Positions 21,803 through 34,199 of a stretch of DNA of 64,000 bases are shown piece by piece. Position 1 is the first letter of the stretch. The number at the start of each line of letters is the position of its first letter. The position numbers and the translations under genes are program-made. Source of the stretch: Cytauxzoon felis (lineage: Eukaryota; Apicomplexa; Aconoidasida; Piroplasmida; Theileriidae); the NCBI GenBank assembly GCA_020283715.1, contig JAIQCW010000029.1, forward strand, positions 1 through 64,000, written 5' to 3'. The notes below the pieces were generated by a model that saw nothing but the letters and a program-made list of their open reading frames with translations, did not search any database and had not been told where the DNA came from.

Positions 21803-24800
21803 TTAAAGCGGTCTAGAGTTACAGGCCGATGCGATTGCTGATAATTGCTGTTTGCGTTCCAATAATTCACGTTCCTTGTCCTTTAATTGAATCACAAGCT
21901 GATTATACTGATCCTCACGCTTCTTAATCGAACGATTCAAATGTTCTATTCTACTCTGAAATTCACCGACATCCCTACGCAGATGATTCAAATCACCCTC
22001 TCGTTTATTAATCTCGTCCTTCAAACGTACTATCTCGTGCTGTTGAGCATTGTTAGCACTACTCATTTCACTCAATTTCATATCCTTTTTCTAAAATAAT
22101 ATGAATTGAAGTTTTGTAATTGTTTTCCATTTATAATTTATGTTGGTCTTGAAGACAGCTCTCCGCTTGAGGTCCAATCATACTCATCATTATTCCACTC
22201 GCCTCCACTTGAGGTTACAACGACCGTTCCACTCGCCGTGGAGGCCTCTCCCAATTACCTATCTCTAAAGAGTAGAGCCACTCCCGGAGATCGTGGCCGA
22301 AGTATAGTGATTGGACCTCGAGTGGAAGCGACTGTAAGATAAGAATAGATAAGTTACCTGTATATTGGATTCTAATTTGTTGATATCGGACTTAAGTTGT
22401 GCAACATGTGTTTTTGATTTGTTGGTTTCGTCTTTTTGTTGCTCTAAAATTGCCGTTTGATTTGTGTATTTATTGGCTAGACATATTAGCATTTTATACA
22501 AATTCTCCAATTGTGTAGTTTGTTGATTCATTTCATTTGTTAAATTATTATAATCAGTCTATGGATGTAATTTATCTAATCATTGTATATGCATACCTGG
22601 TACTGTCTCATTCTCTGATACTTTACATCATAATCACGAATTTTACCATTCAACTTTGCAATCCTATAAGAAAATTATAACATTAGTATTCATATAAGAT
22701 TATAATGACTATTCACTATTGATCCTTCCAAAAGCACTTCACCAAAAGTTACAACATCTGTCCCAGCCATCTCCAACTGAGGTCTTTCCTTGTCTTTCCA
22801 CTCGCCGTGGTGACCTCCTCTATTTACCTCCCCCTTCGCTTCCCTGAGATCAGCTGCGGGTAATCCACTTGAGGTCTAATCCATACCTTCGCCACGATCT
22901 CTGGGAGTGGCTCCACTCTTTAGAGATAGGTAAATAGAAAGGCTCCATGCAATGGGAATGGAATGTGGATAGACATGAAGATGGACAATATTTCAGTCGA
23001 ATGGCTCCTTAGATAAACTAACTCATTTTCTAGTTCATTATACTTTAGTTTGATATTCTTATATTGTTCGGCTAGTGTATTTCTTTCGTGATTGCTTTTA
23101 TTATGTTCATTTTGGAGGTTACTGAGGTTGGTTTTGATAGTATTAATATTGTGGTTGAGTGTATTGATGGTATGATTATGTTGTTGTATTGTATACGATT
23201 GTTCATTATTGATTTTATTTAATTGGTTAATTTTATTTTTATATTTTTGTATTTCAGTTTGGTAGTACTCTACTGATGTGACTGAGTTATTTGACTTTAG
23301 TACATTGGTGATGAATTTTTGCTTATGAATTGGTGATTTTTGATAGATAGATTGTATGATTGTGTGTATGGATAATAACCCTAGCTTGAAATTTAGCATC
23401 GAGATGCAATTGCTGTATGTATTATTCAAATTCGAGTAGAATTTGTATATGCTATTATCAATGTTGATGAAATTTTGTGGATTGTTGTTTTGATAGTGAG
23501 ATAATATTGATGGAATATATTGATTTTTATTAACAATTGATGAGAATATACAACAAATGAGAGTCGTATCTGGTACTTGATTGATTATGATATCATACGA
23601 TAGTAGTTTAAAAGGAATTTCATTGTTTATAATTATGTTACATAATGTGGTCAATGATGTATTGCTACTTCTCAACACTATATTCCTCAATTCAATAATA
23701 TTGGTGTTAATCTCTGCCAATTCAGGCACTTTAATCCTCAATAATGATTCCAGTACTATTAACCTACCTAGTACATGAATAGGATCACGGTTAATAATGT
23801 AATCGGTGGAAGTAGAAGGGAGGGTTGATGGAGGAAGAGTGGTAGGAAGTGTAGCGGTAGATGTAAGTGTATTCATACAGCATCTCATAATAGTAAGATA
23901 TGGCTTACATATATTATCTCTATTCTTTCTACCCTTAATATTCTTCATTAAATTACCGTTGACTGACAGTTTATGGAGAATGATGCAGATAATCGGTTGC
24001 AACTGTCCACTACTATGGATGGTGGCATTTATTAAAATATCAGAAGCATAAATAATGGATTCAATGTTATTTTTATCAATAGTCATGCATTCGTGTGGAT
24101 CTGTAAGAATCTTCGAAATTGCCGATAGAATTTTATCTGATATATTAATGATGATGTTAAATAACATGAAAATGGGAATTGCTAAATCATCCATACGATC
24201 ACGTATATATTTACAGCCGTTAATGATGAAAATATAAATAGCTCTAATTGGATTCAGTTTATTACAAATATAGTCATTATATGTACTATTCTCAATAAAT
24301 TTCATTAGAATGTCCACAATGTTGTAGAGCTGAACAACATTTTTATTCTTGACAATGTCATCGATTAAAGTTTTAAAAATCACACGGCCATCGGATAACA
24401 TATCGATACCGCAAGCCATACGACACTGTATTATCATACACCAAACTACCAAATGTTTACCCTTAACATTACCATTCAGTTGAGTGCACAGTGATTTTAT
24501 ACACTTTGACAACAAATTTTTATTATTAATCAATCCCCCATTCATTAAAATTCCATTCAAAACGCTGAAATGTTTTGTGAAAATTATACATTTATTGGAT
24601 AAATCTGGGACAAATCTAGTATTATATTCACAATCGATATAATCCAATGATAGACATCTCAAATAATCTTCAATATAACAACAGATTATGTATGAAATTA
24701 TATTGTGAAATTCATCATCTTTATTTATATTTATACACGGAACATTAAATAACAACGAATCTGTCAAATTTAGCAGTAAAAGGTACAATAATACCATTTT

Positions 24801-25430
24801 TTTCATTGTACTTAAATCCATATTATAATAATCCATCAATATTATCCCTTTTAGTATAAAATTGTAAAAATATCTAAAATTTTCAACTAAATCATCATTT
24901 TTCATACCACTACTATTAATTACAGAATTGTAAATGATTTTTACCAATTTTGTACTGTAATTATACAATTCACAATCTACTCCTCCAATCAAACCATCAT
25001 TCCTTATTACACTGTATTTATTATCATTATACATCCATAATTTGTAACATCTAGAACATATAGATAAAATAACTATAGATCTCATATGATCATTAGACAA
25101 GATGTCCAACTCATTCAATTTCATATTATTTTCATCATAAAGCATCACACGATCATAGTAATTCATTTTTATACGATCATAATGCATCATAAACAACTCC
25201 TTACATTCTATACTATCCAAATATCGCACACGATATGGATTAGATTCATATTTACTCAATTCCATTACACCCAATATTGAACTCGATACATTTTTGCTAA
25301 ACGATATGCAATCATTAAATATATCAACATCAATGTTACAGGGCAACTTTGGAGTCATATCCGACATGTAATCCAATTTAGATATACGTGGCGAGCCACG
25401 TATACCATTAAGATACATACCATCAACCAT
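21803..25430 (-). CDS. Long coiled-coil protein, possibly p115/USO1-like
   Basis: The first exon (25430 to about 22990) starts MVDGMYLNG. It encodes some 800 residues that are helical and rich in Asn/Ile, followed by a coiled coil (KYKNKINQLNKINNEQSYTI, YNELENELVYLRS). Further exons carry more coiled coil: TDYNNLTNEMNQQTTQLENL, then ILEQQKDETNKSKTHVAQL up to the CAG|GTAACT donor at 22358. The last exon is 22090..21803 (EIVRLKDEINKREGDL to ACNSRPL). A long helical head followed by a C-terminal coiled coil suggests the Golgi tether p115/USO1, but I see no diagnostic motif. Splicing between about 22660 and 22990 is unresolved, because a dispersed element lies there. A second element is in the last intron (22357..22091). 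Confidence 0.55.
22148..22335 (+). repeat. Dispersed element copy 8 (intronic, antisense)
   Basis: In the last intron of the coiled-coil gene, antisense to it. It contains ttgaggtccaatcatactc, cccaattacctatctctaaa and gatcgtggccgaag, and ends ggacctcgagtgga. Confidence 0.88.
22770..22945 (-). repeat. Dispersed element copy 9
   Basis: Minus-orientation copy (cttcgcttccctgagatcag, actctttagagataggtaaa) at the 3' edge of the long exon of the coiled-coil gene. It probably lies in the adjoining intron. The open frame of the exon runs briefly into it in a different phase from the usual element frame and hits a stop, so this copy is not translated in the shared frame. Confidence 0.8.
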
Positions 25431-26497
25431 ATCAATGAATTATGACACAATACACCAAATTAAACTCTACACACTCTGTTCAAATCATTATATAAATATA
25501 TTATCCTCATTCTTACACAATTTTTATGCATATAACAAAAACATCGCAATTTTACAATCACTTTAATATAAATCTTAAAACAATCAAATGTAAACCTTAA
25601 ATATACTCATAAACCCACATTTATATATAAATATACTTCCTAATACATACAATTAATCAATTTCCATGTCATATACAAATTTTTATTACACTTACAATCT
25701 TACATATGTCTATACATATGGGGAATTATAAAACAATATTACCAATCACTTTAAATTATTATCAACATTAACCACTCTATTTTATATACATCAAATAGCC
25801 CAGAATCTATAGTAAAGTAATCATGTGTAATGACCAATATTATAAAATCATACTCTCGACCCACAATTTTCCTCAAATATACTCAACAGCATAAATGCAA
25901 AGAATTATTCAACAATCCATCTAGTAAAATGTTTATATAACAGTTTCAGTATTCCTGTACATTATATAACTCCTCTATCTATCTATCAAGTACTCATCCC
26001 TACATATTTATCATATGTACATCTATTATATGGTGAATACAACATTATAGCTAGTAAATAATAATGTATATACGAGCATTAATTAATTTAAGAATCATAA
26101 ATTCAATCTTGGTATAATTTAGATGGTGCTGTTGAGCGTATATTAATTATATGAAGGTGTATATTTAAGAAGGCAAATGAGATTTTTATACGTAAAAAAT
26201 TAAAATTGAGATATTTCACAATTAAATATTTATAAATTTTGTAATATATACGCGATAAATTATAATTTACATAATCATTAAATTAATCCTCGATTTTATC
26301 GTCAAGACATTTACACATTCCTTAATTTACACTTTTATTAGCTTTAAAATATTCTTGTAATGCCAGATATATCTTAAATTTCGGAACACATTCCACGGAA
26401 TATCAATTTATACATCAGTGGAATCCTCACTATAATCACCATACGCCTAAATGTTGTGGGTAGTGGAACGTAGCTTCAAAAATTCCACTGAAATGAC
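25431..26497. other. Long AT-rich intergenic region
   Basis: About 1.07 kb between the divergent starts of the coiled-coil gene and the secreted protein gene. No open frame with protein-like composition and no element copy. It must contain both promoters. Confidence 0.5.
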
Positions 26498-28096
26498 ATG
26501 AAAACTCTGTTAATAATTTTATTCATTGGTATTGATGTGATTCACTGTTTTTTTAGCTTTAAATTCACCGTCGGTAACAATGGTAATCTTTTGGGCAATT
26601 TTAATGCAGTGTCTAAGTATAATGCTAGGAATTCTAGATTATATGAGGGGTATGATCATGGTATTAAAGACTCACGTTTGATCTTGGGTGGTAATATTGA
26701 TGATGCGCCAGGCTTAGTGAAGGAGTTTGAAACTGAGGAGTCGAGTTTACTTTCTAAAGATTTATGGAATAGAAGACTGACTATACCAGAGGTTATCAAT
26801 GAACTTGGTGATGTAACATCTACCGCTGATGATTCTGTTGTGGAAAATATATTGGATGACAAGGAAGATGATAAGTCAGAGGATAAGATAAATGGAGGTG
26901 CAGATGAACTATTCGCTACATTTAAAACACCACCACCTGGTCTTGTACAATTAGATGATATTGTAACAGATGAAGAATATGATCGATTTATATCTGATAA
27001 TACTGAAGGCATAAATATTGGCTTAGCTAATAATAAAATAAAGCCTAGCTCATCAAGAAGATATAGTGAAGATCATTCTTCCACAGTTTGTTCTGAAGAC
27101 AGCTCTTCTAATTTACTATTTCCTAAGGGTAATCACATTAACGGAGATAGTGATGAAAGTAGTATTGTGGGGTTATCTGGGGATAATAAACACTATAATG
27201 ATAATAATCCCCATAATTCTGGATTAACACCCGATGCCGACCTATCGCATATGGATGAGGAGGCAACTATGGTAAGCTATCAACCAGGCAATAATATCAG
27301 CTCATATGGAGTGTCTAGTGAAGCCAATCCACATAGAGAAAAGATAATGAGTAACAAATCCATAGTATCTGGCAAGTCAGTTGATCAACAGATTGATGAT
27401 TTAAATGATGAATTTGATTTAATAGATGATGAAAATTTTGTTTATAGTGTTGATTTCGGTTCTTTGAGAGATTATGAGGTGAAAGTTATACGCAATTTGA
27501 TGGAGCAGATGGTTAGAAATTCATCTTTGGATTATAAATCACAATTATTAAGTGGTTTAAACAAAGATCACGATACTGACGAAAATAGAAAGTACGTTAT
27601 GGAAATGGCGGCAAAATTTGAAAAAATGGCTAAAATTTTGTTAAAATTGAACAGTTTTGTCAATAGAAACCCACTAGACATTGATTGGATATTCATTGTT
27701 GAAAATTCTATACACCAATTCCTATTGTCTAGAACATATCATACATCAACAATAAAATGGACAGATGACACAATCATGATAACAATTCGAGAATCCGTAA
27801 GTATAAATACCTAGATGATCTATGAATGTGGGAATAAATAGATGAGCCCTCTGCAGGAGGAAGACTATATGTACTAATGTCGGTCTTAATACAACATTCT
27901 CTATTTTACTCCCTCTTTGATTCCATTAGATCAGCTACAGTAATGATGTTTAATAATAAATTTACAGGGTCTATCGGAGAACGAATTGGATAATTTGCAA
28001 CACGATTTATACTTACACATCAAAACATTTTCTAAAGATAATGTATTTTATGGGTTACAGAATATTGGTCTTCTGCTATCAGATTCCGCTTCATGA
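26498..28096 (+). CDS. Secreted or apicoplast-targeted acidic protein, unknown
   Basis: Two exons, 26498..27796 and 27968..28096, joined in phase 0, 475 residues. A signal peptide (TLLIILFIGIDVIHC) is followed by a basic/Asn-rich stretch (NNGNLLGNFNAVSKYNARNS) that could be an apicoplast transit peptide. The middle (residues 70-300) is acidic and low in complexity (DDKEDDKSEDKINGG) and contains a diverged translated copy of the dispersed element. The C-terminal 130 residues look folded: MEMAAKFEKMAKILLKLNSF, RNPLDIDWIFIVENSIHQFL, IKWTDDTIMITIRES-GLSEN. I do not recognise this domain. The intron is 171 bases and holds another decayed element copy. Function unknown. Confidence 0.75.
27090..27235 (+). 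repeat. Diverged element with GGGGATAA repeat (translated)
   Basis: gacagctcttctaatttact, then aagggtaatcacattaacgg, corresponds to the element core; it is followed by tctggggataataaacacta and ccccataattctgg. The same two blocks follow each other in the lipid kinase at 6846-7012. It is in-frame and in sense orientation. Confidence 0.6.
27835..27965 (-). repeat. Decayed element copy (intronic, antisense)
   Basis: attctctattttactccctc and attagatcagctac match the reverse complement of the DLREAEGEVN block with several changes. It lies in the only intron of the secreted acidic protein. Confidence 0.55.
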
Positions 28097-28227
28097 TTCC
28101 AAGTCGATAAGAGGTTCAATTTATTACCATACACTGTAGTAATGAACTCTTAATTTAATTAAAAATGCACAATTTCACAGTTATTTAGAATTATATAATT
28201 ATTTAATTCAAATTAAGAATAAATTGA

Positions 28228-30153
28228 ATGGTCAACAGTATGTTGTATATTTCTTAACGCAAAATTGACTCCATCGATCTTACAGACAATGTTACATTAT
28301 TCATATCAGTTCGTAAGGGTTTAGAGAATTGTTTATTGAATGAAATTAAACGCAATAAACTATTGAATAATATTAATAGAATTCATTATAAAAAGAATAG
28401 GGAATTTACAATAGATTCATTGGAGGAGCGATATACCCATAATATATTCCGTGATACCGATAATATTGATATAAAATCATTGAATGTGCATGATAATCAT
28501 ATTAAATGGCTGAAAAGATACGATGTTGAGGGGAATATAAATAAAATTAATCCTAGTGTTAATAAAAATAATGTCTACTCTACTGTAAATGAACGTGTTA
28601 ATTGTGATTTAACTGTACAACCAGGTGGTATAGAGGTTAAATGTAATCGGAATTGGTTAATAAATAGCGTAAATTATATCAAATCAGCAGAGAGTATATG
28701 GTTACGTATAGGTAACCCATTTAGATGTCAAACTGAAGGACAATTTATAGAATTTGCATCCAAATTACCTTGGCATTTATATATTTCTAGAGATTCCATT
28801 GATGAAATTCAATCGAGAATCATTACACGTAATTCAAATTTATGGTCCAGTCATATAATCTCAAAGTGCCTTAGAGAATCCTTGAAATTATCATTTGAAT
28901 TGAATGATCACATCTATATAAAATCCTCAGATTCTCGTAAATATTCATGTATTTCTGTTAATATTAATAGAAACACCTGTTACATCGCGCTTCAATATTC
29001 TAGCAGGTTTTCTCCAAGAATATATAATTATTCAATTGGTGAGATTGAAGAATCAATTGATAGTAACGGTGGATTTGATTACCAATCACAGGTACCATAT
29101 TGGTCATTGGCTGAATTGAAAAAGAGTGTTAATCTCGATTATTTTAGTAAATCTACATACTCCCCCTGTAGTATAATCGATAGGGATGCATTTATAAAGC
29201 ATCAAAGATTAATATCAGAAGATAATTATGATACAGCAGATTCAGTGTTGGCCGGTTTCCTACAAAATAACGAATTGTATAAAGATTTGATATCCAGTAG
29301 ATTGGTATGTTGCGGGTGAAGTCTAATTTATCGTTTTTAGATTTGGGATCCGTTCTGTGGTAACGGTAATTTAGTTTGTGAAGTTCTTGCTTTGTTATTG
29401 AACTTACCTAATTTTAATGTAGTAAATACAAGCTCATTTAATGAAATTCAAACCCATGATAAAAGGGAGATTGTAGCTTCAGATGTACGCATCATAATGC
29501 TTAACGAAGCTAAGATTAGATTGTTAAAATTTCAAGAGTACTATAAAAATTTTACGACAAGTGAGTTGTATACAAGATTTAAAATATATTCCATCTGCAG
29601 GTGATGTTATAACGTCAACTTCATCTGTGATTTCGAATAAGGGTACCCTATTTGAGTCATTTTCGAGGTAATTTATACAATACGCCTCCATTATTTACAC
29701 GTCACTTCAGTTTCCCTGTAAATATTTCAATACACAAATCATCAATTGAAAATCTATCGCATAATTTACTACAACCTTTAATATTAACAAAAATTCCTTA
29801 CACTAAAGGATTGGATAATTCATCAAGGATTAAATTGTATAAAACATTTGGTCAAGTTATAGGTTCTAGATCTGATTTAAAGCGTGTTTATGTCATTTCT
29901 AGGGTATGTTTTGTAATATTTGTATTGTAATACAATTAGAAACGTGGATTTGAATATTACTCTGGCCTTGAATGGAAGGTAATAAGTAAATGTAATAACT
30001 CCAAAGGTGATGTTATCAAATTATTAAAGTAAGTTATGAATATTATTTTCCTCACATATTCTCTTCCTTCCTTAAAGATGGACTGGTATAAGTCGTCATT
30101 TTAAATTTGTTGAGGATCGTATAACACAATTGGATGAATTTGATTTGTTATAA
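28228..30153 (+). CDS. THUMP-domain RNA methyltransferase
   Basis: Seven exons: 28228..28237, 28286..29304, 29341..29560, 29601..29667, 29711..29903, 29940..30028 and 30078..30153, with introns of 36-49 bases. All phases agree, giving 557 residues. The start MVNNNVTLFISVRKGLENCL matches the beginning of RlmL/Trm14-type proteins. A THUMP-like region follows at about 70-230. The S-adenosylmethionine motif is IWDPFCGNGNLVCEVLAL (motif DPFCGSG), with ASDVR as the acidic strand. The family makes N2-methylguanosine in tRNA or rRNA. The catalytic (N/D)PPY motif is not clear; KIPYTKG is the nearest candidate. Target and compartment are unknown. The stop codon TAA shares its last A with the ATG of the next gene (TAATG). 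Confidence 0.75.
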
Positions 30154-31827
30154 TGAGGTTTTATATCATTTTGTATATTTCCGTATTCTTGATATCCTTC
30201 TGTATGTTTATTATTTACTTACGTTCACTCCTTACGCAGCATATAAATTGAATACTAGAAGGGTATTAAATATCAAGCCGCTGTATGTTGTGTAATATTT
30301 CTCATTTTTATGTTCATAAGTCATGCAAAACCTACAAGGGTTGCCATATTAGGAAGTACGGGTTCTATTGGTGTTCAAACCTTAGATGTTATTAGTGAAG
30401 CCAATAAACATGAAGAAAAATTCAAAGTGGTTGCATTAACAGCTAATTCAAACTCTGAATTATTATCGGAACAAGTTAATATATTCAAGTGAGTTGAGCG
30501 AGTTTAGTATATAACATCCTTATTTTAGACCAGAAATTGCTCATATTATTAGGGATTTTGATACATTAAAAGATGGTGTAAATGTAAATACCAAATTATT
30601 AACTGGTTATGATGAGTTGTTAAATATTTGTAAGTCTGGCGATTACGATATTTTAGTAATGGGAATATCCGGCTGTGCCGGTATTGAACCTACAGTTGTA
30701 GCAGCAAATGCCAACAAACGCATAGCATTAGCTAATAAAGAATCTGTAGTATCAGCCGGTATGTAAATCTTTCAATAAAATTTATTCAGTTAGGAAATGT
30801 GTTGAGAAAAATAATATCGTCCAATAATTGCACTATAATTCCAGTTGACTCAGAGCATAACGCCATATACCAATGTTTACCTTTGGATACTGTATTTTCC
30901 TGTTCTACAATCAGCTCTTATAATCATTTCCCTGTAAGCGGTAAAGCCTCTCAAGAAGGACATTTAGATGCATCATCCATTGATCTCAGGGAAGCAGGGG
31001 AAAAAGTTAATAGAATAGGAATCACATCTAATAATAATGTATTTGATGAAATTCCTATCAAAAAAACATCGGCTGATGATGTTATATCATTGTGCCGAAT
31101 ACCAACTAATGTAATTAACAGTATACGTAGGGTAATATTGACAAGTAGTGGTGGTCCCTTTAGGAGTATGTTATTGGAAGACTATGGTAATATGAAGATG
31201 TCTGATGGTATAAAACATCCTGTATGGTCAATGGGAAGTAAAATAACCATTGATTCATCAACTATGATGAATAAGGGCTTGGAGGTTCTGGAAGCACACT
31301 ATTTATTCGGTGTATCCATAGATGCGATTGATATTTATGTACACCCAGAATGTATAATTCATTCCATGGTAGAATATGTGGATAATTCTATAATATCACA
31401 AATGTATTTACCGGATATGAAATTGCCTATAATTTATTCATTAAATTGGCCATATAGAAAAAATAATTCATTACAACAATTGGATTTAAATTACAAAACA
31501 TTATCATTTTATAAACCCGACTTCAACCAATTCCCATGTCTTAAATTGTCATATGAAGTTGGTAGAAAGGGTGGCTTATATCCAGCTGTACTAAATGGAG
31601 CTAACGATAAAGCTAATGAATTATTTAGAAATAATTTAATTACATTTAATCAATTATTTCAATTAATCAATGATACAGTTAATGAATTTAACGGTGATAA
31701 TTATGATTTATACAATATTATTGTGAGTTTACATCTCTTTTATGAGCAAATTCAACTATAGGACATACTTGAAGTTGATAGATGGTCTAAACAAAACGTA
31801 TTAAAATTGTTCAACAAATATTATTAA
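30153..31827 (+). CDS. DXR: 1-deoxy-D-xylulose 5-phosphate reductoisomerase, apicoplast
   Basis: Exons 30153..30201, 30240..30282, 30321..30488, 30529..30758, 30794..31722 and 31762..31827 give 494 residues. DXR is the second step of the MEP isoprenoid pathway in the apicoplast and the target of fosmidomycin. The first two small exons supply a signal peptide ([16 protein letters not shown]) and a short basic segment, as expected for apicoplast import. The enzyme then shows ILGSTGSIG (NADPH), [28 protein letters not shown] (metal), [46 protein letters not shown] and NGANDKANE. About 60 extra residues between YQCLP and [10 protein letters not shown] come mainly from a translated, diverged dispersed element ([25 protein letters not shown]). 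A start at 30310 would lose the targeting sequence. Confidence 0.93.
30905..31025 (+). repeat. Diverged element (translated) in DXR
   Basis: tcagctcttataatcatttc, ctgtaagcggtaaagcctct and gatctcagggaagcagggga match the dispersed element in order, in sense orientation and in the shared reading frame. It is placed between two conserved DXR motifs. Confidence 0.75.
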
Positions 31828-31842
31828 TGTCATATAAAGATA

Positions 31843-33932
31843 TCATCTTCTATTATTTTCAGCTTGGATGGCATCAGTTATATCCAATAAATTTTCCATA
31901 TCACTATAATCATTTTTCACCATTACATCACCCGAGCTCTGACATTTATAATTATACGGTACAGTCTTCAAAAACGACAGCTTTGGCTGTCTGATATAAG
32001 ATTGCTCAATAAAATTCGAATAATAATTGTATTTACTACCAGATATACTGCCGTACATGTCAACATATGATGAATTTTCATTCATGTATTCGGCCTCATA
32101 TTCCTTTCCATGAACCGCTAAAAGATAGGACTTTCCACGTATATTTCCGGTTTTCTGGGTAGCTTCATTATTTAGTTCCCCCTCGGCTTCCCTGAGATCA
32201 GTTGGTGGTACATCACTACGATCTCTATGAGTGGATCCATCCATTAGAGGGAGGTTATTAAAAGATGACTCAGCGACGATTGAAGGATATGATAATTTCG
32301 ATCCATCACATGTATTATATTTATCGATATCTATGGTGATTTTTCCTTTATGATTGATTTTGATTCCTTGTAAAAATTGGTTATTGAAGATATCAAATCT
32401 GGTAATATTGTAATTACTACCTATTGGTTTGTTATAATTCATACGGAATTGTACATTTGTATGGTTTAATTCTTCTATATTATCAACAGTAATCGAGCTT
32501 TCGTTGTTTTTTTTGGTGGTATCTACAACTTCAATTTGTAAATTGTCAATTTTGTTTTCGTTATTAAGAGTCGTATCGCTAACATCAGGTACCCAAATAT
32601 ATTCAACCTTTTCATTATCCTTATACAATTTTTTGTATAATTCCTTTTGATATTTCGTCATGTATACATTGGAGTTTGGTGAAATATTAAAATCATTTGG
32701 TATGTTAAATATCTAAAGGGTGTTTTATTCAATTTTATCGTCAAATGTACCTTTGCTTTTAATAGTTCTAATCTCTTAAAATCCCGTTCCCTCTTTATAC
32801 GTCTCAATTCTTTATTACATTCGACATCATCACCACGAGGTATCTGGAAGTTAATTATTATGAAAGTTAAATTATAAGATGTACGAAGTTGATGAAATAT
32901 ATACCAATTAGATGTATATTAATTAATCAAAGCATCCAATGTTGACATAACTTTAAGCTTAGATTCAACCTTATTATGATTAGTAGTTTCAGTAGCTTTA
33001 TCTGGTAATTTAGTTGATGCATCTATATCCTTCATATGTCGATGCTCCTCCCACTTATTACCTTTACCATACCAATTGTTTGTATCACTCTCATACAATA
33101 TTCAGCACCGTTAACTGTGCTATTTTCAACTGTATTTTCAACACCTCTAGTTGAAAACCTTCAGATTCATTAGTAGTAGAAATTCATTGATTACTCGTAT
33201 CAAGTTCAATTCTTTCATCAGATTCAGTTTTATCATCTTCTATGCAAGTCAATTCCACTTACCTCAGTTTCAGTGATGTATTTATTGAAGTAATAATAGA
33301 GTTTGTCGACTATTGAAGTTGCAGATTGTATATCTCTGAGTGAAAATTGCGGTACAACGAGCTCATTTTTATTTAGGTGGGCCTTACTGATTGTATACAG
33401 ACCGATCATTAAGGACATCAAGTCACTTAGGTCTGGAACATCGCGCTCTATCTAAAAAGGTATAAAACATAACATATTACAAACGAACGACTTGGTATCT
33501 TCTGCATCTACTCCTTTTAATACAACTTCTACATACTTGTAACTCTGGTATACCAAAGAAGTTTCGTAATTTTTTTGATGATTTCATAATATTATTTGGC
33601 ATAGATTCAACGGGAGGTAGTAACCTATAGTAATGATGGACAAAGAGACATATATAGACAAACATTTTTTTATTCGGACACAGAACTGGGCATTCCATCA
33701 TTGTGATGTTATATAAATGCCTCTTATCAACTTGCGGCAAGGTTCTTATGAAATTAGTCAACGAACGACCTTTAGATACGTCTAATAACCCCTTTTTCAA
33801 TTCGACACGATTAATAGTCTTGGATTGCGATATTCCACAGTATTTAGAACTAAATTCTATAAGTTTGTTCATGAATTTTATACATTCTTCAGTATAAAAC
33901 TTTGTGCTCTCAGATAATAACGGCTGATTCAT
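31843..33932 (-). CDS. Hypothetical protein, probably multi-exon
   Basis: Coding blocks read as one gene: 33932 to about 33487 (MNQPLLSESTKFYTEEC to CRSCIKRSRCRRYQ), 33453..33256 (IERDVPDLSDLMSLMIGLYT to KYITETE), 32844..32752 (IPRGDDVECNKELRRIKRER) and 32715..31843 (IFNIPNDFNISPNSNVYMTK to the end). Phase-0 splices fit three of the junctions; the donor near 33487 is weak. The intron 33255..32845 is about 410 bases and holds relic coding sequence. The last exon contains a diverged, in-frame, sense element (THRDRSDVPPTDLREAEGEL). There are CxxC pairs near CRSCIKRSRC. I recognise no family, and the gene could instead be two genes with a boundary in the long intron. Its 3' end faces DXR, only 16 bases away. 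Confidence 0.5.
32155..32275 (-). repeat. Diverged element (translated)
   Basis: On the minus strand: aataacctccctctaatgga, ctcatagagatcgtagtgat and ctgatctcagggaagccgag, corresponding to the core and the DLREAEGELN block. It is in-frame in the last exon of the hypothetical gene. Confidence 0.75.
32930..33240 (-). pseudogene. Frame-broken relic coding sequence
   Basis: Minus-strand pieces in different frames read like one decayed protein: IEDDKTESDERIELDTSN, STTNESEG, FSTRGVENTVENSTVNGAEY, then YESDTNNWYGKGNKWEEHRH and KVESKLKVMSTLDALIN with a stop. At least three frame changes occur in 300 bases. The YESDTNNWYGKGNKWEE segment recalls FAINT or Tpr-type loop domains, but this is a guess. It sits in what appears to be an intron of the hypothetical gene. 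Confidence 0.4.
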
Positions 33933-34199
33933 CGTGCTTCAGAGTATACAAAAAACTCCATTTCTTCATGAAAATATAATCAATTATAATTAAGCATTTA
34001 AATCACTACTTTAAATTGATCAAATGTGTGAAATTATTCGGTAAAATTATTGTTTATTTACTAAGCTTCCAATGGGCTTGGGCCATGTTTGTCCCTCGAT
34101 TGTCTAATTTATTATAAAATGCGCGATATCACTCATTTCTTTAATTTCCCATCAAAATGCCAGACTAACAATTAATTTTAAATTGAGGACATTGTAAAA

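Noticed and set aside
30310..30320. ATG at 30310 as the start of DXR
   Set aside because: It lies within what splices cleanly as a 38-base intron; using it gives a protein without apicoplast targeting sequence, whereas the upstream exons supply a signal peptide in phase.
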